Source: Tautonia sp040717455
GTDB taxonomy: Bacteria > Planctomycetota > Planctomycetia > Isosphaerales > Isosphaeraceae
Assembly: GCF_040717455.1 (NCBI RefSeq)
Contig: NZ_JBFEFH010000007.1
Location: forward strand, 186,001-250,000
Reading direction: 5' to 3'
Length of the DNA: 64,000 nucleotides
Shown piece after piece: positions 38,845 through 48,267 of this stretch. Every line of letters begins with the position of its first letter. Position 1 is the first letter of the stretch. Under the pieces are notes generated by a model, which was not told the DNA's origin, did no database searches, and saw only the letters and a list, made by a program, of their open reading frames with translations. The position numbers were made by a program, and so were the translations under genes.

Positions 38845-39933
38845 TCACGATCCCGGCCGGATTCCCATGCGAGGCCGGTCCGGATCGGGCGGCGCATTCA
38901 AGGCCGCTTCCAGGCTCGACAGCGGCTGCCACTCCGAGACGAGTTCCCGGAACGGGAACGCCCCGGCCGAGGCGAGGAAGTCGAGCGCCCGGCCCAGGTG
39001 GTCCGGCCGGTAATTGTGCACGCCTCGGATCGTCAGGCAGCGGCGGACGATCTGCTCGGGGACGATCGCCACCGGCCTCGTCGGGCAGACCGCGCCGACC
39101 AGGACGAACACGCCGCCGATCCGGACGATCGGCAAGGCGGCCTCGATCGCCTCCGGCGCCCCGGTCAACTCGATCGCGACATCCACCCCCCGGCCCTCGG
39201 TCGCGGAGGAGACGACCTCGGCCATCGTCTCGGGCGTCGCCGTCCGCGACGCGCCGAACACCTCGGCGAGGTCGAGCCGTCGGGCGTCGGCATCGCAGCA
39301 GATCACCTCCCCGGCCCCGAGCGTCCGGGCCCAGGCGGCGGCGGTCAGGCCGAGCATCCCCGAGCCGAGGACCAGGACCCGGTTCCCCTCGATCGGCCCC
39401 GCCGCCTCCAAGGCCGCGGCGACCGTCGCCGTCGCGCAATTGGCAGGGCAGGCGACGGCGTCGGGCAGCTCCTCGGGAACGAGAAAAATGGCCGTCCCCG
39501 GCACGAGGACGCAGTGCCCGGCCAGTCCGCCGGTCAGTTCCAGCCCCGGGCGGATCGCCTCGTGACCGTACTTCACCATCCGCTCGCATTTCTGCGGTAG
39601 ATCATGTCGACAGGAGAAGCACTCGCCGCAGCAGGCCACCACGCCCCAGGTCACGCGATCGCCCACCTTCAAGGGCCGACCGTCCGCATCCTGCCTCGGG
39701 GCCTCCGGGCCGAAGGCGGCGATGCGGCCGAGGATCTCATGGCCGAGGACCGTCGGCACCGGCACCGATCGTCGGCCGTGGTAGCTGTGCAGGTCGCTGC
39801 CGCAGAGGGTGCAGGCGACGACCTCGACCAGCATCGCGGCCCCGATCCGGTCGGGATCGGGCAGGGCGACCTCCCGGAATTCCAGGGGCACGCCCGGGCC
39901 GTGAAAGATCGCCGCCACCGAGGAACCCGTCAC
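38845..39933 (-). CDS. Zinc-dependent alcohol dehydrogenase associated with phosphonate catabolism
   Basis: 362 residues, medium-chain dehydrogenase. Catalytic zinc ligands Cys44 and His65-Glu66, structural zinc cysteines at about 102, 105, 108 and 116, and a coenzyme-binding stretch LVLGSGMLG. The start is a GTG that forms a 4-base GTGA overlap with the stop of the transporter gene. A family of zinc dehydrogenases is recurrently placed in phosphonate-catabolism operons (TIGR03366), and its neighbours here fit that group. The substrate is unproven: it may process acetaldehyde released by PhnX or a hydroxyalkyl phosphonate. The opposite strand contains a long spurious frame that continues into the next genes. 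Confidence 0.85.
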   Translation of the reverse strand: MTGSSVAAIFHGPGVPLEFREVALPDPDRIGAAMLVEVVACTLCGSDLHSYHGRRSVPVPTVLGHEILGRIAAFGPEAPRQDADGRPLKVGDRVTWGVVACCGECFSCRHDLPQKCERMVKYGHEAIRPGLELTGGLAGHCVLVPGTAIFLVPEELPDAVACPANCATATVAAALEAAGPIEGNRVLVLGSGMLGLTAAAWARTLGAGEVICCDADARRLDLAEVFGASRTATPETMAEVVSSATEGRGVDVAIELTGAPEAIEAALPIVRIGGVFVLVGAVCPTRPVAIVPEQIVRRCLTIRGVHNYRPDHLGRALDFLASAGAFPFRELVSEWQPLSSLEAALNAPPDPDRPRMGIRPGS

Positions 39934-41255
39934 GCTGAATTCCCCCCGACCGCCTCGATCGACGCCACCTTCCGGGCGAAGAATCCCCAGCTCACCGCCA
40001 GGCTCACGCTGGTCAAGACGGCGACGATCCCGCAGGTGACGGCGAAAAAGGTCATGAACGACTCCCCGGTCGGCAAAAGCCCCCGGGCGATCATCAATCC
40101 CGCGTAGCCAAGGTATCCGGCCGAGTCGGCCACGTACATCAGGAATCCCAGGTTCCCCCGGTCCCTCGTCATGGCGATCAGGCGTTCGAACACCGTGGTA
40201 TGGATGGCCACATACGGCAAGTAGAGGCCGGTGCCGATCAGGACCATGAACGCGAAGCCGCCGACCCAATGCTGCCGCAACGCCACCAGGGCGAGCAGCA
40301 TCATCACCCCTCCGGAGAACGCCGTGGCGATCGAGGCGAAAAACGCCCGGCGATTGTCGAGGATCAGGACGCTCATGCCATTGGCCACCAGCACGAACAG
40401 CATGACCAGCAACTCCGAGTTCGCGAACGTCGCCGGCACCGCGTCCACCCCCAGCCCTCGCCAGAGTTCGGTCATGAAGTCGGCCCGGATGTTCCGCAGC
40501 ACCGTGATGAGCAGGTACGCCAGCACGACGAGCAGCAGACCCGGCCCGTACTTGATGAGCAATGCCGCCCGGTCGTGCCGATCCATCGCCGATCGGTGAC
40601 CCCGGCGTTCGACGTCGCGACGGTCGGGGGGCGGAATCCGCGTCAACATCCCCACGAACAGCAGCAACGGCGGCACGAACATCAGCCCCGCCATGCCCGG
40701 CATCCGGCGCTCGGACACCCCGAGACCGAGCAACCACGTCCCCACCGACTTCGCCACCCCGTCGGCCAGGATGAAGCTCCCGCAGAGGCCCGCCGCCAGC
40801 GCCTCGGTGCTGCGTCTCCCCTCGACGAACCCGAGCACCATGCCGAAGACCATCCCCAGCGCCAGGCCGTTGACGAACAGACACAACACATGAAGCGGCG
40901 ACGGCACCACCGCGAACAGCAGCAGCGCCACCAGGGCCGACCCGTTCAGGACCAGGATGCCCGACGCCCTCCGGCTCGGCGGCAATTCCGCGATCACGCG
41001 GATGCCGACGATCTTCGAGATCGTGTAGCCGAACACCTGCGCCGTCACCAGCACCGTCTTCTCTTCGAGCCCCCAGATCGACCCCTCTCGGAACACGGCC
41101 GCCGTGAATGGCTTGCGAAAGGTATACATGCAGAAGTACGTCCCGAACGCCGCCACCAGCGACCAGAGCGCGATCATCGACATCGACCGGCCGGTTTCGG
41201 CCCCGGACTCCGGCTCCGCCTCGGCCTCGGCCGGTTGCCCCTCGGCGGTCGTCAT
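39930..41255 (-). CDS. DUF5690-type MFS-like membrane transporter
   Basis: 441 residues with about 12 hydrophobic helices and an MFS-like arrangement, including ALGMVFGMVLGFVEGRRSTE in the fifth/sixth helix region and RDRGNLGFLMYVADSAGYLGY in the C-terminal half. I recognise it as a DUF5690 protein, a family found in planctomycetes and Bacteroidetes beside phosphonate genes. An acidic 23-residue cytoplasmic N terminus precedes the first helix. GGAGGA lies 9 bases before the ATG. It heads the leftward arm of the divergent phosphonate locus and is a good candidate for uptake of an aminophosphonate. Confidence 0.83.
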   Translation of the reverse strand: MTTAEGQPAEAEAEPESGAETGRSMSMIALWSLVAAFGTYFCMYTFRKPFTAAVFREGSIWGLEEKTVLVTAQVFGYTISKIVGIRVIAELPPSRRASGILVLNGSALVALLLFAVVPSPLHVLCLFVNGLALGMVFGMVLGFVEGRRSTEALAAGLCGSFILADGVAKSVGTWLLGLGVSERRMPGMAGLMFVPPLLLFVGMLTRIPPPDRRDVERRGHRSAMDRHDRAALLIKYGPGLLLVVLAYLLITVLRNIRADFMTELWRGLGVDAVPATFANSELLVMLFVLVANGMSVLILDNRRAFFASIATAFSGGVMMLLALVALRQHWVGGFAFMVLIGTGLYLPYVAIHTTVFERLIAMTRDRGNLGFLMYVADSAGYLGYAGLMIARGLLPTGESFMTFFAVTCGIVAVLTSVSLAVSWGFFARKVASIEAVGGNSA

Positions 41256-41403
41256 GGAATAATCTCCTCCGCGAATCCGGCATCACGTCCCGATCGGCCT
41301 CGGCTGCCCGGGAACGCCCCGGGGTCCTCGACCGGCGGCCCGAATGTCGAACGCGTCTCCAGCCTAACGCACGCTCATGAAGATCGGATGGAGATCCGAG
41401 CCG
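41256..41403. promoter_or_regulatory. Divergent promoter region of the phosphonate locus
   Basis: 148 bases between the transporter and HD-protein starts. It must drive both arms, which would allow joint control. I see ribosome sites at both edges but no clear operator palindrome; no regulator gene is adjacent. Confidence 0.5.
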
Positions 41404-41988
41404 ATGGCGAACACACCGGCCGACGCGATTGCCACCATCCGCCGCCTCTTCCTCGATCGCGGCCACGCCGAATACGGCGGCGAGGCCGTCTCGCAGCTCC
41501 AGCACGCGCTCCAGGCCGCCGACCTCGCCCGGCGATCGGGGGCCGCCCCCGCGTTGATCGCCGCCGCCTTGCTCCACGACATCGGCCACCTGCTCCACGA
41601 TCTCCCCGAAGACGCCACGCAGCAAGGCGTTGACGACCACCACGAAGGGCTTGCCGGTCGTTGGCTCTCCCGTCACTTCGGCGCCGAAGTCGTCGAACCC
41701 GTCCGTTTGCATGTCGCCGCCAAGCGCTTTCTCTGCGCCGTCGAACCGATGTACCGGGAACAGCTCAGCCCGCCCTCTCGGCTCAGCTTGCAGTTGCAAG
41801 GCGGGCCGATGGCGGCCGAGGAGGTCGAGCAGTTCCGCTCCTCCCCTCACCACGAGGCCGCCGTCTCCCTCCGCCGCTGGGACGACGAGGCAAAAGACCC
41901 CAACGCCGACGTCCCCGAGTTCGACACCTATCTCCCCCTCCTCGAAGCCGCCCTCGCCCCCGCCGACTCGCGCCGAGCCGATCCATGA
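41404..41988 (+). CDS. Phosphonate-associated HD-domain protein (PhnZ-related)
   Basis: 194 residues from the ATG at 41404, chosen because GGAG lies 10 bases upstream; an ATG 27 bases earlier has none. HD-fold metal ligands are visible: His34, His58-Asp59 and His62 (LLHDIGH), plus His residues in DDHHEG (about 81-86) and a later Asp. It matches the HDIG family annotated as associated with phosphonate degradation (TIGR03276), to which the mixed-valent diiron oxygenase PhnZ is related. PhnZ cleaves the C-P bond of 2-amino-1-hydroxyethylphosphonate made by PhnY, but no PhnY dioxygenase is in this window, so an oxygenase role is uncertain. ATGA overlap with the next gene. Confidence 0.82.
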   Translation: MANTPADAIATIRRLFLDRGHAEYGGEAVSQLQHALQAADLARRSGAAPALIAAALLHDIGHLLHDLPEDATQQGVDDHHEGLAGRWLSRHFGAEVVEPVRLHVAAKRFLCAVEPMYREQLSPPSRLSLQLQGGPMAAEEVEQFRSSPHHEAAVSLRRWDDEAKDPNADVPEFDTYLPLLEAALAPADSRRADP

Positions 41989-43145
41989 CCGCTGAATCGT
42001 TCGCGAAAGCTGAACCCCCTGAGACCATCGGCATCGTTGGCGCGGGCATCGTCGGCCTGGCGCATGCCTGGTCGGCGGCCCGTCGCGGCCATCGCGTGAC
42101 CGTCTTCGAGCGTTCCCCGATCGCCTCCGGCGCCTCGGTCCGCAACTTCGGCATGGTCTGGCCCATCGGCCAGCCGAGCGGCGAGGCGTTTGCCATCGCT
42201 CTGCGAAGCCGCTCCTGCTGGCTCGAATTGCGTGATCAAAGTGAAATCTGGGTCAACCCCTGCGGCTCGATCCACCTGGCCCATCGCGAGGACGAATGGG
42301 CCGTCCTCCGGGAATTCAGCCGGATTGGCCCTGATTTTGGCTATTCCTGCGAACTTCTCTCGCGAGCCGAGGTCCTTGCCCGCTCGCCGGGAGCCAATCC
42401 CGATGGCCTGCTCGGCGGCCTGTTCAGCCCGATGGAGCTGTGCGTCGACCCCCGCGCCGTCATCCGCACGATGCCCGGCTGGCTGGCCGATCGCTTCGGC
42501 GTCTCCTTCCAGTTCCAGACCGCCATCACCCGGGTCGAGCCCGGCCGGGCCCGATCGGCCGACGGTCGCTCCTGGACGTTCGATCGTTTGATCGTCTGCG
42601 GCGGCTCCGATTTCGAGACGCTCTTTCCCGACGTTTTCCAGCATTCCGGCCTCCGACGCTGCAAGCTCCAGATGCTCAAGGCCGCTGCTCAGCCGGACGG
42701 CTGGACCCTCGGTCCCCACCTCGCCAGCGGCCTGACCCTGCGGCACTACGCCAACTTCGAGGTGACGGAGAGCCTCACCGCCTTGAAGCAACGCATCGCC
42801 ACCGAGGCGCCCGAACTCGACCAGTTCGGCATCCACGTCATGGCCTCGCAGAACCAGGCCGGCGAGATCATCCTCGGCGACTCGCACGAGTACGACGATG
42901 CCATTGCCCCCTTCGACAAAGCCGTGATTGACGACCTGATGCTTCGCGAACTCCGCCAGGTCATCCAGCTCCCCGACTGGTCGATCACCGAGCGCTGGCA
43001 CGGCATCTATGCCAAAAACGCCGCCGCCCCCGTGTTCGAGGCCGAGCCGATGCCCGGCGTCTCCATTCGCACGGGGACCGGCGGCTCGGGCATGACCATG
43101 TCCTTCGGCCTGGCCGAACACTCCTGGGAGACGACCCGATCATGA
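41985..43145 (+). CDS. FAD-dependent amine oxidoreductase of phosphonate loci (TIGR03364-like)
   Basis: 386 residues, DAO-fold flavoenzyme. Dinucleotide motif GIVGAGIVG (16-24), FERS after the second strand to bind the FAD ribose, then a conserved RNFGMVWPIGQ block and a C-terminal RTGTGGSGMTMSFG that closes the flavin site. The family (proposed name HpnW, TIGR03364) is recurrently found beside phnX. Related enzymes (PbfD) are reported to oxidise N-methylated aminoethylphosphonate to phosphonoacetaldehyde, which would bypass the PhnW transaminase. ATGA overlaps on both sides tie it to the HD and phnX genes. Substrate is inferred from context. Confidence 0.85.
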   Translation: MTAESFAKAEPPETIGIVGAGIVGLAHAWSAARRGHRVTVFERSPIASGASVRNFGMVWPIGQPSGEAFAIALRSRSCWLELRDQSEIWVNPCGSIHLAHREDEWAVLREFSRIGPDFGYSCELLSRAEVLARSPGANPDGLLGGLFSPMELCVDPRAVIRTMPGWLADRFGVSFQFQTAITRVEPGRARSADGRSWTFDRLIVCGGSDFETLFPDVFQHSGLRRCKLQMLKAAAQPDGWTLGPHLASGLTLRHYANFEVTESLTALKQRIATEAPELDQFGIHVMASQNQAGEIILGDSHEYDDAIAPFDKAVIDDLMLRELRQVIQLPDWSITERWHGIYAKNAAAPVFEAEPMPGVSIRTGTGGSGMTMSFGLAEHSWETTRS

Positions 43146-43954
43146 CACCGTCTTCGCCCCCTCCCATCGGTGCCATCCTCTTCGACTGGGCCGGGACGAC
43201 CATCGACCACGGCAGCCGCGCCCCCGTCGAGGTCTTCGTCGAGGTCTTTCGCCGGGCCGACGTCCCCATCACCACCGCCGAGGCCCGCGGGCCGATGGGC
43301 ATGGCCAAGCGCGAGCACATCGCCAGCATCCTCGCCGTCCCCCGCGTGGCCGCGGCCTGGCACTCCCGATTCGGCCAACCCGCCACCGAAACCGATATCG
43401 ACCGCCTCTATGCGGACTTCCTGCCCTTGCAACAGGAAGTCCTGGCGAGGCATTCCGACGTGATCCCGGGTGTCCCCGAGGTCGTCGCCGAGTGCCGCCG
43501 CCGAGGGATCCGGATCGGCTCCAGCACCGGCTACACCCGGGCCTTGATGGAGGTCGTCGCCCCGATCGCCCGCGCCCAGGGCTTCGACCCCGAGGTCATC
43601 CTCTGCGCCGACGACACTCCTCGGGGACGCCCCGCCCCCTGGATGATCTTCCGGGCCGCCGAAGCGCTCGACGTCTTCCCCATGTCCCGGGTCGTGGTCG
43701 TCGATGACACCGTGCCCGGCATCGAGGCCGGCCGCAACGCCGGCGCCTGGACCGTCGCCGTCACACGGACCGGCAACGCGCTGGGCCTCTCGCTCGAAGA
43801 ACTCGCCCGGCTCGACCCGAGCGATCTCGCCTCTCGGCTCAACTCCGCCGAGGAGAACTTCCGCAAGGCTGGGGCGCACGCGGTCATTGAGTCCGTCGCC
43901 GACCTCCTCCCCGTGCTCGACACCTTCACGAGCGGCGATCCCAACCGCCCGTGA
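43142..43954 (+). CDS. phnX: Phosphonoacetaldehyde hydrolase
   Basis: 270 residues, HAD superfamily. Converts phosphonoacetaldehyde to acetaldehyde and phosphate, the C-P cleaving step of aminoethylphosphonate use (EC 3.11.1.1). HAD motif I is FDWAGTTID with nucleophile Asp15; the Schiff-base Lys56 sits in PMGMAKREH within the cap; motif II is in GSSTGYT; motif III/IV are GRPAPWMI and VVVDDTVPGI. All key residues of the family are present and the length is normal. ATG overlaps the TGA of the FAD oxidoreductase gene. The three genes on this arm form a tight operon. Confidence 0.94.
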   Translation: MTPSSPPPIGAILFDWAGTTIDHGSRAPVEVFVEVFRRADVPITTAEARGPMGMAKREHIASILAVPRVAAAWHSRFGQPATETDIDRLYADFLPLQQEVLARHSDVIPGVPEVVAECRRRGIRIGSSTGYTRALMEVVAPIARAQGFDPEVILCADDTPRGRPAPWMIFRAAEALDVFPMSRVVVVDDTVPGIEAGRNAGAWTVAVTRTGNALGLSLEELARLDPSDLASRLNSAEENFRKAGAHAVIESVADLLPVLDTFTSGDPNRP

Positions 43955-44087
43955 TCTCCCCTCGGGCGAAGAAGGCAAGTTGCCTCTCCCCCTCTCTTTC
44001 GTTAAACTGCGGTTCAACAATTGGTCGAATTGCGTGCCAATCCGGCCGCCCGCGTTTCTGCTCTCGCCCTGAGGGGGTTGCCCGCCC

Positions 44088-46769
44088 ATGACCCTCCGCC
44101 GACGATTCCGAGCCACCGGTGTGCTCCTCACCTGTCTGGTCCTCTGGCGCTCCGGAGCCGATTCGACGGCCAGGGCAGGGGGGGCCGATCCTCCGTCCGA
44201 TCCCACCGCGATCAGCTTCGAGCGCGACGTGCGGCCGATCCTCAAGGAGCACTGCTTCCACTGCCACGGCGAGGAACCGAGGCTCAAGAGCGGGCTCGAC
44301 CTCCGCTTCGTCCGGACGATGCTCGACGGCGGCCTGACCGGCGAGGCGATCGTCCCCGGCGACCGCGACGGCAGCTTCCTCTGGCACCGGATCGACGCCG
44401 ACGAGATGCCCCCCGGCGACGCCAAGCTCTCGAGCGATCAGAAGGCCACCATCGCCGCCTGGATCGACGCCGGCGCCCCCATCCTCCGGCCCGAGCCCGA
44501 TGAGATCCCGCCCCCCGGCGAGATGGTCCTCACCCAGGAAGACGCCGGCTTCTGGTCCTTCCAGCCGATCCGACGCCCCGAGGTCCCCAGGATCGATGGC
44601 GACGACGCCCCCCTCGTCCGCACCCCGATCGACGCCTTCCTCCTCGATCGCCTCCAGGCCGAAGGGCTGAGCTTCGGCCCCGAGGCCGACCGCGCCACCT
44701 TCATCCGCCGCGCCTCGATGGACCTGCTCGGGCTGCCGCCGACCCCCGAGGAGGTCGCCGCCTTCCTCGCCGACGACCAGCCTGATGCCGTCGAGCGCCT
44801 GATCGACCGGCTGCTCGAATCCCCCCACTACGGCGAGCGCTGGGCACGCCACTGGATGGACGTCGCCGGCTATGCCGACAGCGACGGATACACCCTGGCC
44901 GACCCCGTCCGCCCCTGGGCCTATCGCTACCGAGACTACCTGATCCGTGCCTTCAACGCCGATCGTCCCTGGGATGAACTCATCGTCGAGCAACTGGCCG
45001 GCGACGAACTCGTCGCGCCGCCTTACGAGCAGCTCGGCCCCGAGGACCTCGACCGCCTCATCGCCACCGGATTCCTCCGGATGGCCCCCGACGGCACCGC
45101 CGACCGCGAGGTCGACCCCGTCGTCGCCCGCAACGACGCCGTGGCCGAGACCATCAAGGTCGTCTCGACCGCCTTCCTCGGCCTGACCGTCGGCTGCGCC
45201 CAGTGCCATTCCCACCGCTACGACCCGATCTCGCACGAAGATTACTTCGCCTTCCGCGCCCTGTTCGAGCCGGCCCTCGACGTCTCCGACTGGAAGCTGC
45301 CCAACGCCCGCCTGATCTCCCTCTGGACCGACGCCGACCGCGAGCAGGCCAAACTCGCCGCCGAGGCCCTCGCCCAGGTGAATAAGGAACGCGCCGCGGC
45401 CATCAACGACCTCGTGAACCGCACCCTGGAGGAGGAGCTGGAGGCCGCCCCCGAGGAGCTTCGCCAGCCGCTCCGCGAGGCCCGCGACCTCAAGCCCTCC
45501 GACCGCTCCGAGGAACAGGTCGAGCTGCTGCGGACCTACCCCCGCGTGCTCGTGACTCCCGGCAATGTCAGCCTCTACGACGCCAAGGCGTACAACGAAA
45601 TCACGGGCGAATTCGCCAAGCGCACCGCCGCCGTCGAGCCGAAGCGACCGCCCGACAACTATGTCCACGCCCTGACCGAGGTCCCCGGCAAGGTCCCCAC
45701 CACCCACCTCTTCCTCCGAGGCGACCCGAACCAGCCGGCCGAGGCCGTCGACCCCGGCGAGCTGACGATCCTGACCGTCGCCACCGGGTCGCCCGACATC
45801 CCGATCGACGACCCGGACCTCCCGACCACCGGCCGACGCCTCGCCTATGCCCGGCACCTGACCGGCGGCGAGCACCCCCTGGTCGCCCGCGTTTTGGTCA
45901 ACCGGGCCTGGATGCACCACTTCGGCCGCGGCCTCGTCGCGTCGACCGGCGACTTCGGGTTCCTCGGCGATCGACCCTCGCACCCCAAGCTGCTCGACTG
46001 GCTGGCCGACGACTTCATGCAAGAGGGCTGGACCCTCAAGCGCCTGCATCGGTTGATCATGACTTCGACCGCCTACCGCCAGGCCTCGACCCGACGCCCC
46101 GACCTCGACGCGATCGACCCCGAGAACGTCCTCCTCGGCCGTCAGAACGTCCGACGCCTGGAGGCCGAGACCGTCCGGGACGCCATCCTCGCCGCCGCCG
46201 GCACGCTCAACCCCGAACCGTTCGGCCCCCCCGTGCCCGTCGCCCCCGACGAGGCCGGGCGGATCATCGTCGGCAAGGACAACCGCGACTCCGCCGGCCG
46301 CCCCTCGAAGGCCGACCAGTCGCTCGGCGATGCCGCCCTTCGCCGAACCCTCTACGTCCAGATCCGTCGCACGATGCCCCTGGGCCTGACCGAGTCGTTC
46401 GACCCGCCCGACCTCTCCCCGAGCTGCCCCCAGCGCGACAGCTCGACGGTCGCCCCGCAATCCCTCATGCTCATGAACAATCCGTTCGTCCTGGAGCAGT
46501 CCGAGGCGATGGCCGACCGCGTGATCGCCTCGGCCGGCGACGCCCCGGAGGCTCGCGTCCGCCTCGCCTGGCAGCTCGCCTTCGCCCGATCGCCCGACGC
46601 CGAGCAGGTCGCCGGCGCGCTCGACTACCTCGACCGCCAGCGTGCCACCCTCGCCGATCAGCTCAAATCCGAAGACGACGCCGAAACCGAGGCCGACCCC
46701 GACCGCCTCGCCCTGGCGAGCTTCTGCCACGCCTTGCTCTGTTCCAACGGATTCCTCTACGTCGATTGA
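44088..46769 (+). CDS. Planctomycete cytochrome protein with DUF1549 and DUF1553 domains
   Basis: 893 residues with an N-terminal export signal. A c-type heme motif CFHCH at 56-60 lies in the PSCyt1 domain (DVRPILKEHC), then the DUF1549 region at about 170-370 (LLGLPPTPEEV, HYGERWARHWMD), a helical insert and DUF1553 at about 600-870 (LVNRAWMHHFGRGLV, MTSTAYRQ). Such proteins are a large paralogous group in planctomycetes, encoded next to DUF1501 proteins, and are thought to act in periplasmic degradation or redox handling of complex carbon; their biochemistry is not settled. 43 bases before the DUF1501 gene. Confidence 0.92.
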   Translation: MTLRRRFRATGVLLTCLVLWRSGADSTARAGGADPPSDPTAISFERDVRPILKEHCFHCHGEEPRLKSGLDLRFVRTMLDGGLTGEAIVPGDRDGSFLWHRIDADEMPPGDAKLSSDQKATIAAWIDAGAPILRPEPDEIPPPGEMVLTQEDAGFWSFQPIRRPEVPRIDGDDAPLVRTPIDAFLLDRLQAEGLSFGPEADRATFIRRASMDLLGLPPTPEEVAAFLADDQPDAVERLIDRLLESPHYGERWARHWMDVAGYADSDGYTLADPVRPWAYRYRDYLIRAFNADRPWDELIVEQLAGDELVAPPYEQLGPEDLDRLIATGFLRMAPDGTADREVDPVVARNDAVAETIKVVSTAFLGLTVGCAQCHSHRYDPISHEDYFAFRALFEPALDVSDWKLPNARLISLWTDADREQAKLAAEALAQVNKERAAAINDLVNRTLEEELEAAPEELRQPLREARDLKPSDRSEEQVELLRTYPRVLVTPGNVSLYDAKAYNEITGEFAKRTAAVEPKRPPDNYVHALTEVPGKVPTTHLFLRGDPNQPAEAVDPGELTILTVATGSPDIPIDDPDLPTTGRRLAYARHLTGGEHPLVARVLVNRAWMHHFGRGLVASTGDFGFLGDRPSHPKLLDWLADDFMQEGWTLKRLHRLIMTSTAYRQASTRRPDLDAIDPENVLLGRQNVRRLEAETVRDAILAAAGTLNPEPFGPPVPVAPDEAGRIIVGKDNRDSAGRPSKADQSLGDAALRRTLYVQIRRTMPLGLTESFDPPDLSPSCPQRDSSTVAPQSLMLMNNPFVLEQSEAMADRVIASAGDAPEARVRLAWQLAFARSPDAEQVAGALDYLDRQRATLADQLKSEDDAETEADPDRLALASFCHALLCSNGFLYVD

Positions 46770-46812
46770 TCTCGATCCGATCCAATCCGATCCGCTTTCC
46801 CGGAGAAGGCTC

Positions 46813-48267
46813 ATGGCCGCTCATCGAGCCGTCGGCTGCTCGTCTCGCCGTCACTTCCTGGCCTCGCAAGGCGTCGGCATCGGCTCGCTCGCCCTGGCCT
46901 GGCTCGCGCACCAGGAGCGTGCCTCGGGTCGCCAGGAAGGCCCGAGCAAGCCGACGCTCGAGACCCCGACCTACGACCTCACCCCCAAGGCTCCCCCCGC
47001 CCCCCCTCGGGCGAAGAACATGGTCTGCCTGTTCATGCAGGGCGGGCCGAGTCATCACGACCTGTTCGACCCCAAGCCCGAGCTGGCCCGCCGCAACGGC
47101 CAGGCGTTCACCGGCGAGATCAAGTTCGACAACGCCGGCCAGGCCAGCTCCAAACTCCTCGCCTCCCCCTGGAAGTTCCACCCTCGCGGCGAATGCGGCA
47201 TGGAGCTGAGCGAGCTGCTCCCCGGCCTCGGCGAGGTGGCCGACGACATCTCCTTGATCCGGTCGATGCACACCGGCGTCAACAACCACGGCCAGTCGAT
47301 CTCCGCCATCCACACCGGCCGCATCCAGCGCGGTCGGCCGACGGTCGGCTCGTGGCTCTCCTACGCCCTCGGCACCGAGAACCAGAACTTGCCCGCCTAC
47401 TGCGTCCTGACCGACCCCGGCGGACTGCCCGTCCTGGGGGTCGAGAACTGGTCGAACGGCTGGCTCCCCTCGCTCTACCAGGGCACGGCCATCCGCCCCC
47501 GAGAGCCCCGGATCGCCGACCTCGAACCCCCCGAGCACTACGAGGGCCGGGTCCAGCGCCAGTTCCTCGACTACCTCGGCACGATCAACCGCGACCACCT
47601 CTGCCAGTACCCCGGCGAGCACGACCTCGCCGCCCGGATCAGCAGCTACGAGCTGGCCGCCCGCATGCAAGGCGCCGCCGCCGAGGCCCTCGACATCTCC
47701 GAGGAATCGGCCGCCACGAAGCGTCTCTACGGCATCGACGACCCCGACTCCGCCGAATTCGGCACCCGATGCCTCATCGCCCGCCGCCTCATCGAGCGCG
47801 GGGTCCGCTTCGTCCAGGTCTGCACCGGCAACCAGGACTGGGACCACCACGGCAACATCACCGACCGCTTACCCCGCATGTGTCGCCGCGTCGATCGCCC
47901 CTCCGCCGCCCTCGTCCGCGACCTGAAGACCCGCGGCCTGCTCGACGAGACCGTCGTCTGGTGGGGCGGCGAGATGGGCCGCCTCCCCGTCGTCCAGAAC
48001 GAGGCGAACGCCGGCCGCGACCACAACACTTACGGCTTCAGTGCCTGGATGGCCGGCGGCGGCATCAAGGGGGGTTACGTCCACGGCGCCACCGACGAGT
48101 TCGGCATCAAGGCCGTCGAATCCCCCGTCTCCCACGCCGACTACCACGCCACCCTCCTGCACCTCTTCGGCCTCGACCACTCCCGCCTCTCCTTCCCCCG
48201 ACCCGGCGGCAGTGCCTCCCTCGTCGACGGCCAGGAGGCCCGCATCGTCACCGAACTGCTCGCCTGA
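46813..48267 (+). CDS. DUF1501 protein (alkaline-phosphatase/sulfatase-like fold) with Tat signal
   Basis: 484 residues. The twin-arginine signal SSRRHFL at about 10-16 precedes a hydrophobic stretch and predicts Tat export. The body follows DUF1501: FMQGGPSHHDLFDPK, IHTGR, GRPTVGSWLSYALG, WDHHGNI and WWGGEMGRLP, a metalloenzyme-like set of Asp/His residues. GGAGAAGG lies 3 bases before the ATG, which is close but workable. It is the usual partner of the DUF1549/DUF1553 protein upstream and was probably cotranscribed with it. Substrate unknown. Confidence 0.92.
   Translation: MAAHRAVGCSSRRHFLASQGVGIGSLALAWLAHQERASGRQEGPSKPTLETPTYDLTPKAPPAPPRAKNMVCLFMQGGPSHHDLFDPKPELARRNGQAFTGEIKFDNAGQASSKLLASPWKFHPRGECGMELSELLPGLGEVADDISLIRSMHTGVNNHGQSISAIHTGRIQRGRPTVGSWLSYALGTENQNLPAYCVLTDPGGLPVLGVENWSNGWLPSLYQGTAIRPREPRIADLEPPEHYEGRVQRQFLDYLGTINRDHLCQYPGEHDLAARISSYELAARMQGAAAEALDISEESAATKRLYGIDDPDSAEFGTRCLIARRLIERGVRFVQVCTGNQDWDHHGNITDRLPRMCRRVDRPSAALVRDLKTRGLLDETVVWWGGEMGRLPVVQNEANAGRDHNTYGFSAWMAGGGIKGGYVHGATDEFGIKAVESPVSHADYHATLLHLFGLDHSRLSFPRPGGSASLVDGQEARIVTELLA

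Noticed and set aside
43926..46814. 962-codon frame opposite the DUF1549/DUF1553 gene
   Set aside because: Gly/Val/Glu-rich repetitive translation without recognisable domains; it is the antisense shadow of a well-supported gene.
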